NCBI GenBank assembly: GCA_016785225.1
Contig: JAFBJZ010000888.1
Span: 5,336,501 to 5,400,500 of the forward strand
DNA: 64,000 nucleotides
Source: Psettodes erumei
Taxonomy: Eukaryota; Chordata; Actinopteri; Pleuronectiformes; Psettodidae
Direction: 5' to 3'
In this document: in pieces, positions 26,901 to 40,700 of the stretch
How the letters are laid out: each line of letters begins with the position of its first letter
Position numbering within the stretch: position 1 is the stretch's first letter
Position numbers and translations under genes: made by a program
The notes under the pieces: generated by a model
Told to the model about the DNA's origin: nothing
Databases searched by the model: none
The model's input: the letters and a program-made list of their open reading frames with translations, nothing else

Positions 26901-28695
26901 TTATGGTAGCCCAACAGGAAATACTAAGTTGTGATAAAGTCAATTAACACAAACCATTTTTGAAAACTCAGCCTAATAGGTGGGTGAAGCCATCAATTTT
27001 CTTCAAACACTAGAACAGTATTTATCATATAGTGTCCCCTACACTATATCATACATAGCCCTGTAATTATAGCACACAATAGAAAAGAACAGGCAATCAA
27101 GACTATGTAGCAATTGTGGTGTTAGAAAACACAGACAAGCATTACTTAAAGCAACTTGCTGCTGTAATATAGTAGCAAATACACTGTAGTGTATAACAAG
27201 CATCTGCTCTTGTGAACACAAAGCAACACTGTCTATGCCAAAGGAGTATTCACTGATCAGCTGCAAAATTAAAACTGATTGGTTGAGAACCATCAGTAAT
27301 GTCATTTAAATCTTATGTGGAGTTTCCATTATTTTCCATGACTTCATGGCTTCAATAAGTCAAAAAACACTGGCCTGCCACAACCTTAAAACAGTTTTAA
27401 GTTCAACTTCACAAACACATAACATAATAAATGTTAAAAATCAGCCAATGATAAGACTATTAAAGATAATGAATTGCAGAATGAATACAGCTTTTGATGA
27501 CTAATTTATGAAACATTTATGAACAACGCCTGTTTTTTTGTCTCCATTCATAATACTGACTTAAACACATACCCACACACACACAGGCACTACTCATATG
27601 GTGTATAGGTAATATACTGTATAATGTAAATACTGTATGGCAATAATGCATCAGGTGCAAAACAGCCCCTGTCTTCAACCCCCTCTGTGTTTAGAGGTGC
27701 ACATTTCCAGCCAGACATTCTAGAATATCAGTGTATACTGTGTTTAAGATTTTAAGTGTCCACACATTGGATTTATATGAAACCATGCAGTTACATTCAC
27801 AGGATACAACTCTCATGGCCTACAGAGAAAACCAGAGCAGCCTACTTCACCTGCAGAGCAATCGTGCCCACTTAGCCTACACAGATATCCAGCCCACTAG
27901 CCTACACATGTATATAAGCATGCTTTCCACATAGTATATCATAATGAGGAAATTCTGTTCTCTTTCTGAGCAAAGACGCAGCTTACAGCATCACAGTCCA
28001 AACCAGGCCCGAGGGGCTCTATCCATTCAAAAAGCTCAAGAAAAAAAAACAGTGAACCTCAATCACTCAAAGCTGCAGGAGTATTTGACTCTTTTTATTG
28101 CTCTGCTCACATATTAAAAAAGACAAATCGTCCTTAGCCTCTATGGTATGTACATATTCCATTTCTTGCCTCTGGTTAAACATAACAGTACTTCAAAGGG
28201 AAATGCACTTGAAATGTAAAAAAGGGGACGAAGCAAAGAGAGGCAGAGACGCACAGAGAGAGATAAGAGACACAGAAAGAGAGCAGTCTTACCTCTACGG
28301 CCCGCAATAGGCAGCAGTCTGGGGAACACGAAGGCATTTTTGGACTGAGCCTGGCTCCCCACACACTCTTACACACAAACACACACACACTCAGTCACTC
28401 ACTCACACACAGTCACTAAGACAGAAAACCTTGCTGTTCTTTCGCCTTGTCTCCTCCAGAAAGAGAGTTGACAGTTGTGGTTGTGCTACCTGTCATATAG
28501 CCTGGAGACCAGTCCTTCAGTCTATCTAAGCCGCTGGCTCAATCTATTCAAAAAAAGAAAAAAAGAACTGTCTGTGTGACCTACAGCTGCTATCTGTAGA
28601 GCTCACAGGACAGAGACACAGAGACAGCGATCGGATGGCAGCAGGTACAATACCGTGCTTCCAGTGCCGGTTGAGTCTGACAACTATCTTTCCTT

Positions 28696-28732
<37 letters not shown>

Positions 28733-31700
28733 CCCTCACAAAGGGTTACAGCCTCAGCCATGGGCTCTGAGGCACACTGAATCAAACCACACGCTCACCA
28801 ACCAATCATAAGGCTGCAGCAGGCTGATGTAATCATTCCCACACAGACCCAGGCACGCACGCACGCACGCACACACACGCACACGCACGCACACACACCC
28901 ACACACATACACACAGGCGCATGCACTCCCTGAGAGGCATACACACTCCAGCAGACACACAGACACACAGTCATGGACAGGCACAGCTAACTTTTTCAGA
29001 CCTCTTGCGAGCTCCCTGCTTCAATTACATTACCGAAATCGAAACGAGAGGGTTCGTTTGAGAAAGGTGTGGGGCAGTGAGGAGGAGGAGGAGGAAGAAA
29101 ACGGGGTGAAGGAAGGAGTCAAAACAAAAAGTTTGTCTTTGTTGCCTTACTCGCTTCCAAAATGTTCAGAGGCTTTCAAGTGAGGGCTTGTTGGCTTGTA
29201 TGTTTTTCTCTGCTTCTTGCCTCTCTTCTTCCCTCCCTCCCTGTGGCTTAACTATGAACTCCACAGTCAGATCTCTCTGCCTTTCGCAGCAGTAACAAGA
29301 CTCATTACAGAGCAAATGAAATGAAACAAACCTGGAACAGCACTTGAGCACTCCGACCTTCTCCTCCTCCCCTGGTGGCTAGCTTTGTGCCAACATTCTT
29401 TCTCTCGAAAGAACAAAAATCCTGGAGACTTTTGCACACGCGCACATGCGCACACACATACACACACAAAACCCCCTCACTCCTCCTTTTAACTCTGATA
29501 TTTAATACAGCATCAGAAGGACAAAAGCCTCGACATACCCCGTTTGGGAGAGGTGAGAACAGCTTTATGCTGTCCTTGAAGCAACGTCAATTATTTTTCA
29601 ACTTTTTTTCATGGCAAGGGAGGGTGTGTGCATGCATTCATGTGTTTGAGTTTGTACATTTGTTAACTAAGTATTTTCCAGGAATGATCACCATTCCACA
29701 GAAGGAAGGAGGAAATAACTGGTAAAAGTAATAGTCAAAGAAATAGAACTTAATTTACTATAGTGGGGACCTTTGGGGTGGGATGGAGGGAGGGACAGGG
29801 GGAGTCTACGGCTGGGGGAAGGGAGAGAGAGAGAAGTGCGTGTATGATTGCACACACACACAGGCACATATGTGTGTGTGGGGGGGTGGGATAAGGAGAA
29901 ACATGAGACGGGTGGACATGAGAAGTGAAGGGTAAAGGAGTAGGAAGCAGGGGGAAGTGTGAGAGGGAGAGAGAGAGAGAGAGAGAGAGAGACACAGAGA
30001 GAGAGAGAAAGAGAGAGAGAGAGACTGTCTGGTGACACAGTGTAGTAGAATGTGTAGTATGAATGCTTTCTACTGTTAACTACATATCAAGCCTGCACAG
30101 CTGTCTCTCTCACCCACCCCCCTCCCCGACCATTGCACTCACACACTCACGCAGACCCAGACACACACCCTTGTCTACGTCACAGTTAGTCAGCCAGAGG
30201 GGAAAGCCCCACGAAGACTGCAAAGATCACACATGCTGCAGTACCGGTTTTTACATAAAGCCCTCCAACGATAAGTGTCTGATCTGTTGACATTAGAAAC
30301 AGTTTGAATTTGTTAGAAAGTTTAGGCTATTTGGGATGTAACTTTTCTTCACAGTTTGGTTATTTAGAGGACAGGAATGATCATCCAGTGACACAATCTC
30401 TGTTGTAGTCTTTCAGAGAAGAACAAGGGCCCAGTAAAACCTTATGTTTGCCAATGGTGCAACTGAGTCAACACAGCCTCTGTATATAATGCACAAGGTA
30501 AGAGATGTCATCACAAGTATGGGGATAAAAACCTTATATCAGGATGCTGGGGAGGTGGAAGGAGTTATCAGGGAAAACAGTAGGTAGCTGGTATGAATAA
30601 GCAGTAAAAGTAATAACCAGCATCTGGTGGGGCCGCAACAATCATCAGAAAAGTGTCTCCTCGTCTCATCAAAGAGACCAACTCATTTATGGCTCTGACT
30701 GTGACCGGTGATCAAATGATAGCTGACCCGAACTAACGTAGTCCTCCATTTTCACTGTCATGAGCAATGGGCAACTAATCAAGTGACCCAGCATAGAGTC
30801 ATTTGGGCAGGGGTGGAATCCTTCACTAGCTGTGGAAATCTTACCTTGAAGTGTGGCGCAACAACATTAGAATGCCTCAGGAGTGGAAAGAATGAGAAAG
30901 CAAGCCGACAGAGATGACGGCAGAGTGACACATTTCAACTGACCTACTCTACTTCAGGCCTTCTTAAAAGGTAGACAATAGACATGCAGGTACAAAAGGG
31001 GTAGAGAGAGAGAGAGAGAGAGAGAGAAAGATGAAGAAAGAACAAAAAGAAAGAAAGTAAGATTTATCTTCTAATGCTTTAACTGTGTCCACATTTAAAC
31101 GGAGGAGCAGAGCAGGGCCTCTCAACCTCTCTGATGACTCAGGTCTGATAACTGCCCTGTGATGTAATCCCCCAGGGAGAAACTGAGAGCTTCAGGTAAC
31201 ACACACACACACACTTGATCAGACTCACAGGCACCCAGATGTGCTCAGTCACGCATATACATCCTGAGAAACACAGACTCACATTGGTAAGCACATACAT
31301 ATTTTACAGTTTTTGTATATGCATTAGTTTCTGCATGCAGAAAAACACACATACAATTTTCCTACAAACTCAAGCAAAGACACAGCTAGACAGAAACTAG
31401 ACAGGCGTAAACAAAGAGAAAGTAAACTGTATGAGGACGTGCTTTGTGCAAACTGAAGTATGTACACAAGCATGTGTGTGCACGCCCAGCAGCTCACACG
31501 CATCCTCATATCCACTGCGATGGGAATTGGCTGCTGGTCTATAAATAGGTCCGCTGGTATTACGTAGGAATTACAAACGATTACATCAGATAGGAGTTAC
31601 TGTAGCAGGTTGCAATTCTAAAAAGGCTATTAGACTTTAGGCATACAAGCCTGTACACTCTTTAAGATCCATTACATGTGGGCGATGTTCTGAAGCACGT

Positions 31701-34700
31701 TGGAGATGGGCATGCAATCTGGATCACAGCTGCACCAGAGAGTGGGAAGTCGGTGTAGGTTAAACAGCAGAGGCAAAACAACATGAAAAATATGCACACC
31801 ACACTGATTTCAAAAGATCCAATCCTTGTTTTTAGGCAGCGTCAACAATGTCTCATATATAAATTAATCTTGATGCCAGCTCCCATGTCACCTCTTCCAG
31901 GAACACTGAAGCAAGCAGGGGAATTCTTTCAGATGAACAGGCGCAGGGACTTTCTTGCCCTGAGTTGGGCCTTCAGGCCGTGTACAATTATGGCCTACCC
32001 TAACCTTAACCACAACCCTTAAATGAACCTCAACCATCTGTATCCTCAACATCCGAGTGGCTGAGTTTGTTGGTCACAGTATGCACAGTGTTTGGAGCTA
32101 AAAAAGATTCACTACTGTATTCTGTATTATAATTCATTGTTGAAAGTTGTACTGTGTCAAAGCTCACACAATGATTACGAACCATTAATCTGATGTTAGT
32201 AATAAAATAATGACTTCAAAGATATTGAGGGAAATTTTACGTTGAAACTGACTAGCCATGATAATGCTTAATATCAGTTTAACTTTAACAAATCCCTGAG
32301 GGAGAAAACCAAGGATACCAATTGTATTTTTACTGGGCAAATCAATTGTACCAAGTAGCACTGCAAAGACTTCACAGTTTGACCGTAGTGTTATTTACTT
32401 GAAACTTACAGGTTGCTGGCTTTTCCAGGTCAGGCTTGCCAAGACAAACCCCTACACTCAACATTTACCTACTGTATATCTGCTCCTTCTCGTTCTTACA
32501 AAGCAAGAACAAAAGCCATTTATAAGCTGATTTGGCTCACACATCCCGCCCCCACTCCATATTCCCATTAACAAGTACACTCTATAAAGCCCCTGTGACT
32601 GTAATGTGGTGCTGCGTGGCCTTAAATCACCAACCCCTGGAGAATGATGGCCGGATGATGAGATGTAGACTACAAAAACCTGAATGAGTCTTGGACAATT
32701 GGCCGGCCCAGCTCAGCGCCTGTGGTCAGCAGGAGTGGGAGGCAATAGCCAAGAAAACTCTGCTGACTCATGAAGAAAGGACATGAGCTGTCTCTTATCA
32801 TCCAATTACAGCATCAAATTAAGACCCAAGACACAGAGGCCTATCTGGGCTCAGTGAAGCAGAATAAGGCAGAGATGAACTTGGTGGGAACAAGTGAAAC
32901 AGGGGATGGGGATGGGTAGGAGAGAGGGAGGGATGGTATATATGGAGAGATGTATAGGAGGGACTCCCAGAACACACAGATAATACAAAGTCATGTACAG
33001 TGGCAGGCTGCCATCTCCGCCACTGTGCAGCCATGCATCAGACCATACACTGTATATTGGGCGGTTAGTTAGCCCACAGAGCCCGCTCTGTCTGTAAACA
33101 ATGGAGACCTAACACCCACTAGGGCTCAGAGAGCTGAAGGTTGGAAGAATCTGGAGCTGAGCCAGGTCAAATTTAATTAGCAGTGCAGGTAACGCAGATT
33201 TAGGTCAGGCATTTGGACAAGCCATAAATAACACATAAATAACATTAAATCCATGAATCTATCACAACAGGAAAATATTGCAAATCTGAAGGCAGAGGCC
33301 TAGTCTATTAATGGACCTACAAACTCTTTCTGTACATACTAAAAAATAAAAGTAACAAATTAAAAAATGCATTTTATTTTGGATGACATTTTGTTCATTC
33401 TGCCTATGGCCTTCCAATTTTGTTTATCTTGTGACAATAACTTCCTGATCATATCCAATTTTATGGTTCATTCAAAATCTTTCAAAAGGTTTCAAACAAA
33501 ATGTCCCTGTAATATGGAAAGTTGTTGTGTTCCTTTATTCATGTTTTACTTAAATCATTTGAATTACATAAAGTGTTGCCAGAGGGTTAAAGGATAAAAC
33601 ATATCTGATGCTAAGAGTAGATTTACACATGCACAGTATATGGCAACACATATCTTACAGGCCATGTAGACCATGTTATGATGATGCAAGAGCCATGTCT
33701 CCTCTGTTTACTGTGACTACCTGCTGGGAAACAGCCCACATGGAGCCAAATATTTGACCAAAAGGAGTAAAGTGGGAGCGGATGCTTAATTGTGCCCCAG
33801 GGCTGATTGCCAGAAAACCCTGGGCAGGAAATGTCCTTTCAGCCCACTGCTGATTTGGACCCATTGTCCAATTACTGCAGGAGGGCAGAGGGAGGGGGTA
33901 GGGGAATTGTGATTGGGCAAACAGTGGATGACACTGGCATAATTATGGCAATAAACTGGAAATGGTCCACTGGTTGTATGGAGAATTGTGGTGGTATTGC
34001 AATCTGGCCTTATATTGGTTGTGTATATTAGGAAAAGTTTCAGCAACCAATCAACATGTTTTCATTTTATACATTTAATGAAATGTACAGTTGCTACAAA
34101 TGCCATAAAATCACTATTCTCACAAACAACAAGTTGTAATCCTTCTGTGACTGAAGGATCATAAAACTACTGCATAATAAAGCTACTGAATAATAGCAAT
34201 ACTAAAAGGCCAATATATTTGAACATCATTGAAAGAAAACAAAAGCAGGACCTGTGTGAGTATATAAAAAGGTCTTCCAGCAGCACAAGAAACTACAAAC
34301 AATAGTTTCCCTTTCAAATGAGTAACGGTATGTTCCACAGATCTGTACAAACTGTCCTCGGTAACAGGAAGTTTTCTCTTGAGACGCCAAGATCACAGTG
34401 TCTTCTGTCTGTCTCTCCCTCTCTCCTTACTGACACGAATCCCTACTTCAAGTAAATGTGGCATGTCCATCCTCATGTGCTCATTTATCTCAGACATTTG
34501 TGTGAAGAGAAAATAGACACAACATGAACAGTTTAGAAGATTCCCTCTTCTTTTGCTTCTTGTCTTCTGACTCAACTTTTAACCTTTCTTTAATTATTTA
34601 AACATCCAATAATAGTTGCACTTTGTTTGCAACACACTAATTTGTTGGTTTTCAAACTTTTCAAAAAGAATGAATGTATCAGTAGTGAGGCATATGATAA

Positions 34701-37700
34701 GCAGCTTTTCTCATGTTCTATTCTCTTGCTTTTTCTTCTTCTTTCCTCTTTTTCTGCCTTTTCACAGCAGCAGCTTCAGAAATCTGAGCTGTCCTACTTT
34801 CCCTGAGAGAGCGAGAGAGAGAGAGAGAGAGGGAGAGAGAAGGGACAGGAAAGGCAGAGAGAGAGAGGGGAAGATGCGGTCTCCATGACCTACATGAGTC
34901 CAACAGCTCTGTTCAGCTTTGGCCAGATGAAATGCCTACAGGCAGCAACACATAGCTCTTGTGAAAAAACCCCCACACACACACCTACACACGTGTATAC
35001 ACGTGAACATCCTAGCATCCACACAAGTAAACAAAAACACACTCTCAAAAATGTTTTTTGTTGTTTTTTTTAAGTTGTATTACACTTCTGAGTACACCCT
35101 GTCATAAACTAAACCTATAATTGCACCATCTAGCAGGATATTGCTTCACAGCATCAGTAAGTTTGCCACTAGATAGACAAATGCACAGGCACACACATCT
35201 GACAATCTAAAATATGGAGACAGGGATGGATCAGGGAGCCAACACTATCAGGGATTAACATTAGCAGCAGGAGTAATGGGATCTGGCCCTATTAGCTGGG
35301 TGAAAGTTGTGGCTTCTAATCTTACACCGTCTGCCTTCTGGGACAAGGAGAGAAGGATGGACCAATAAAAGGTGCGTCATCCTCCAGTGCCTGGGTGGTC
35401 CAGTCATGCACTCAGGAAAGAGAATTATTTAGCTAATTTTAATATGGAAATTAACTAATAAATGAATTATTAGCCATTTCAAATGTTGAAAGCTTGTGGT
35501 TTCTTACAATGACCTCAATGAACAATTTCAAATTCTCCGGATAGGATCCCCTCATTAATCTATCACTAAAATATTGACAGTGATGACATAATTTAATACT
35601 GGTCAAAAAGTGATCGATGTAAATTCCCATCTACTGTTTTGACTTGACAGTCTGCCTTTGTTGCTTTATTGGGTGTCGAGCATTATGAAGGCTACTTGGG
35701 GAGTCTACCTGGTTTTGCTTGGTTTTCCTGGCGTCAGCAGTTCCAGATCAGAATTGTTATATTTACTTTAGTCGCCATGTGCACTGTGAACAAACTCGGT
35801 GCCTGACCTGTTTTCTGAACACAAAATTACACTGTCTCTTGAAAGTGGACGACAATGCTTGCTATATATATTTCATAGCTGTACATTTTCTTGTAAATAC
35901 CAATGCATTTCAAGAGTGCTTGTATTAGCAGTCTATAGCTAAAGTAACTTTTTCCTGCCTGTAAGAAATTTATGTTTTTATGCACAATCATTATAGATGG
36001 AATTTCTTTTAGACTTTATGTGTATAGACTACTACATGTGTATAGACTACTACATCTGCATTTAATGCATATTCCTGCCATACAGTGGATGGCTTTGTGT
36101 TAGCTGTGACAGTGACCTATTTTTACAAGGAGCGTGCAATTTAATTTAGCATGTAAGAGGATGACTTCAATAGTAATATTTTGTGTCAAACTATTTGCAT
36201 AAGTGGGGTACTTCACTGACAGCAAGCCACAAAATAAGCTCTGGGTGTGACTATGTGATAGTGCCGAGCTTATATCTTACAATGCTCTTGGTGATATTCT
36301 ACAAACAATCACAGAACCACAGTAGCCTGTATGCATGAGCTCTGAGATGTTGATCTGTTTCCAAATGGCTCTGCCCACTGCTAACTGAGCCAATATGCAC
36401 ACCAATCTTCCTCACCTTCCTTATTATTCAGTAACATGTGTAGCAATGTGTATTGGTGTGCCTGTCTCTGTGGCAGTAGCAAGTATAGCTAGCAGGTCAA
36501 GGCATGTTTCCATTTAGCAGCGAGGGATAAATATGGCCCTGACACATGAGATGTTCCAGACTCAACCACAACCTGCCTGGCTCTCCTCCAGGTAGCATTT
36601 GTTCAGCAGCAGCCAAACAATTTGTATTTCACAGCACTGAATGCTGCAAATCCAATCAGTCACTGAGTGCAATTTGTATATATGTTGGTGTGTGTGTGTC
36701 CGCTTGAGAGAGTGTGCAGAGACATGTATGCTGACAAAGGGTTACTGTACTGCCTGCATGCTCTTGCCATCTCTGCCACAAAGAGCATCTGATAACATGC
36801 AGGTGTGTGTGTGTGTAAGTAAGAGAGAGAGATAGATAGATAGAGAGAGCGATAGATGTGTGTGCCTTTGGCATAGAGACTAGATATACACACATGGATA
36901 AAAGCACACACAAGCTCAAAAAAGCACCCAGTTTGAACACGTTACTCAAATTCAAATCAGTTACAAATAACAATATATTTTATAACAGACACAAATGATC
37001 CAAGTGACAAATAGTCCAAATCACTCACATGAACACGAGACAAACATATAAACATGAACAGCCGGAGATTACGCAATGCAACAAGTGTTTGCGTGCGTGT
37101 GCGCTCCATGTTGCATTTTAAGATCCATTTAAAAAGGAGGCTGGCTGCTGGAAGAGTGAGCCAGCAGATTTCTGGCGCTGTGTCACCTTTGATCTCGGCA
37201 CAGTGCTGCCTGCAGAACACATCAGCGCCACAATGAGAAGCAGAACACACACACACACACACACGTACACTGCTGCACGGCTTGTAAAGACAAACATACC
37301 TACATTAGGCAGATGCACATATGTACCCAATATGAAAAACTGAGCCTCCTCACAAAACACACCCATGCTTTTAAACACATGCTCCTATGCACAGGCCCAC
37401 AGACGTTCCCACACATTGAGGCCCAGCAGTTTGGGCATCGACAGCATTCCACTCTGCTTTTCCATTTACAGTGGAAAAATCTGCCCTTTGACCCATGACT
37501 ATTTCCAACATTCAGGAACGAGGCAGCCAGGGAATGCCATGCTTCAATGGTGAGAGAGTGGAAGGAGCGATGGATCAATGCCCATAAGTTATGGTGTGTA
37601 CTGGGTTTTTCTACTTAAAATCCTGCTGCCAAGAATTTGTTTTACTAAAACAGCTTCTTTAGATGAATAATTCATTGATACTTCGAGGCTGAAGATTACT

Positions 37701-40700
37701 TTTCTCAGATATCGCTGGCAATGAGGCTGCACTGACTTTTTATAACAATGGATCAAATGAGTGTGCGTAATGTGAATGAGTCGGTCAAAGTGACGATCCC
37801 ACACAGAATTATCACCCACGTCGGCAGTGATTGTCCACGCTACAGAGGGTCTAAGCTTCTTTTGGCTAATTGTTATGGTTTTACAGCCATTTCTGTCTGC
37901 AGTAGATGACTATTTTTAGCAAAATAGTTCTACAAACACAATGTAAACAATCAGGCCAGATCACAGACAAAGTTATACCAGAGCAGCTATAGAGATAGAG
38001 TTAATAGGAGCTGCTGGAGACCAAAACTGGTTTGAGAGTGAATACTACACTGACATTTATCAGTTGGACTCCAGATGAATGTTCATACAGACACAAGAGC
38101 AGCATTCAAACATTCTTTTCAGAAAATTCTGATGTTAAATTGCTATTAAAACTCCAGATTTTTTTAAATCAAATTTATCTAATCAAATTTTCGAAAAGAA
38201 TGTTTTAGCTTCTGTAGATGACACTATCATGTTTCTCTGTTTGGCTGTGATGGACGTTCATCAAATTAAAGATTTTTTTGTCAGCTGTTGGGACAGACTG
38301 CCATTATGAGTATGTGCATGCAACATTCATAGTCTGCAGCATATCTAAAGTACTGATACTGATGTGAATCTTTTCAGCAGTGTGTGCAATAGTGACATGC
38401 AAAGAGACATTCCTTGTTTTTTCTTTCTGCCCAGAATGAGCAACTGAATAAAAACTAAATGGATTTATCTAAAACAGTTTGCACTATTTCTACCAGATGA
38501 GAGGAGGGCTGCCAACGTCACAAGCTCATCATTTAAATTATACTTCAGTGCAGTACACTTGACGGCATTCACAAAATTCTTTTTTGAAAGGTAGGTGTCA
38601 CAGCTTTCAAGTCTGGCTGTCTGAACTAGAGGCGAAGTCTTGCAGAGAGAAGGAGCTGGGGGGTGTTTGGAAAAGTGAGAAGAGGCAGAAAGGTGATCAG
38701 CAGCACCACCATTAGAGTAAATGTTAATGATCCCGACAGGGATAGTTTGTCAGAGCATTCAAGAATACCACCAATACCAAATCCACATGACAGGCAGGCA
38801 GAAAAGGATACCAAAGTGATGTCACCTGCTGAACATGCTTAAATAAAGAAATGAAGACCAATTGCATAGATGTAAAAAAAAAAAGTTCTATTCCCTAATT
38901 TTCAGATAGATACCGCAACACATGCAGTAGTAGCTCATGGAAGTATGTGCAGCACATTTGGATTTTGTACCATGATGACAGAGAATCACTTAAATCAACT
39001 ATGCAGTGTTAGTATACACCATGTTGAAATATTTGTGTACCTAATTAAGTACATTGTGTATCTGATTATGTAAGACACATATGTCTGTACATGCTGCCTT
39101 CATGTCTAAACATAATACTATAAACAGGTGCAATATTTGCATAACCCTGAACATTTTGCATACTTAGTTTTATCTACTTTCATTGATGTCAGGAAAAAAA
39201 AGTAACATAAACAGGTACAATATTTTCATAACCCTGAACTTTTTCACATTCTGTACCTCGCTGTCTCTAACTAAAGAATAACAACAGCGGATTATTATAT
39301 TAATGGTAGAAAGAATGAAGAGATGGTCAACAGATTGCTAGCATGTTTTTTTAAACCTTCGTGATGCAGAAAGCTGCAGTAATTCTTTTGTCAGACTTAT
39401 GAAAGTGGGCAACGATGCTGGCACTGAGCGCCAACAGCCCATTCGCTAACATCATTAGTGCCAAGTCAACCTCCACTGCTTGTCTGGCACCATGCACTAT
39501 TTTAGGCCTCTTACTTCATCATGTGCGAATAAGAATTCATCGAATGAGCTGAAGTGTCACAGAACACACGGCACGGCACTCCTGCCTAGCAAAATTCCAC
39601 AAGAATTTTAACTGGGACTAAAAGTTTGGAGTAAACAACAAAGGGGTGGAGGAATGGCAGTGAGAGACTTGTGAGGGACAGACAGATAAACAGTGACTTA
39701 CAGTCCAAGACACACAGAGATAGAGAGGCCAATAAGAAGATAATGAAACACAGACTAGAGAAGCAGAGACAGGGTGTGGGGATCCTGCCATACCATGGAG
39801 CACAGTGAGCTGCAGGACATCCAGTCCAAGTACAGTAAATCCAACAAAATCTGGCAACCCAGTGATCAAATCAGTGTTCCCACACTAGAACGACTGGGGC
39901 AGCTATGGGAACACAGTGTCCAAGTAAGTGCACAACAGCACTCTCTATTGCACTACTGAGGACAGACTGTCAAGAACATAGACTGAGAAAATTAATGGAT
40001 ATATTGGCTAACTGCCTTGCATTCAAGGCTTCTTATAGGTTTTTCCATTGCACGACATGGATTACATAGGCCCAGCTTTTAGTATTTTCTTAAGTGCAGT
40101 GTGGTTGTAATACCTGCTTTCTGGCCAGTTGGCTGTATATGGAAAGATGTATGTAGTTTTAGAATTACATCAAACCCAGATTATGTTTGTTGTAACTCTT
40201 AGCAGCAACAGGAGGTCAGTTGTTTATGGATGAATATCCATCTGCACACACTTTCACACATTCCACAGTGGAAATGGTGCCAGCTCTCATGGATGGCAGA
40301 TCTGTCATTCAGTGTTCTTAATCATCCTGTCGATTCCCAACTAACCACATGTATTCTGGTTTGGGCTTGTATATTTGGCTGATGCGACACTTGACAGCAA
40401 CAGCTTAAATCTTGAATTGGACAATCACACATGCTGTCATTTTTGTCAAGTCATATTTTAGCAGTGTTTCATGGACAGACAAACAGCAACCTTATTTGGG
40501 TATATTTTCAGTTTCAAATCAAGGAACATACTTCATGTTTATTTCAGATTTTCCTCTTTGCGAGTGTACAGCTAAGGAGACAAGCTGGAGAGAGTGGAGA
40601 AATGAAGAAAGACAGGACAGGAAAGTGAGGTAATTGGGAATCATATGGCCATGTCAAACAGCTTGCCCAGTGATTTCTGACAGCCATGCACTGCGTCCAC

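Noticed and set aside
29688..30038. 116-codon Ser/Leu-rich minus-strand frame
   Set aside because: Product of the GA purine tract.
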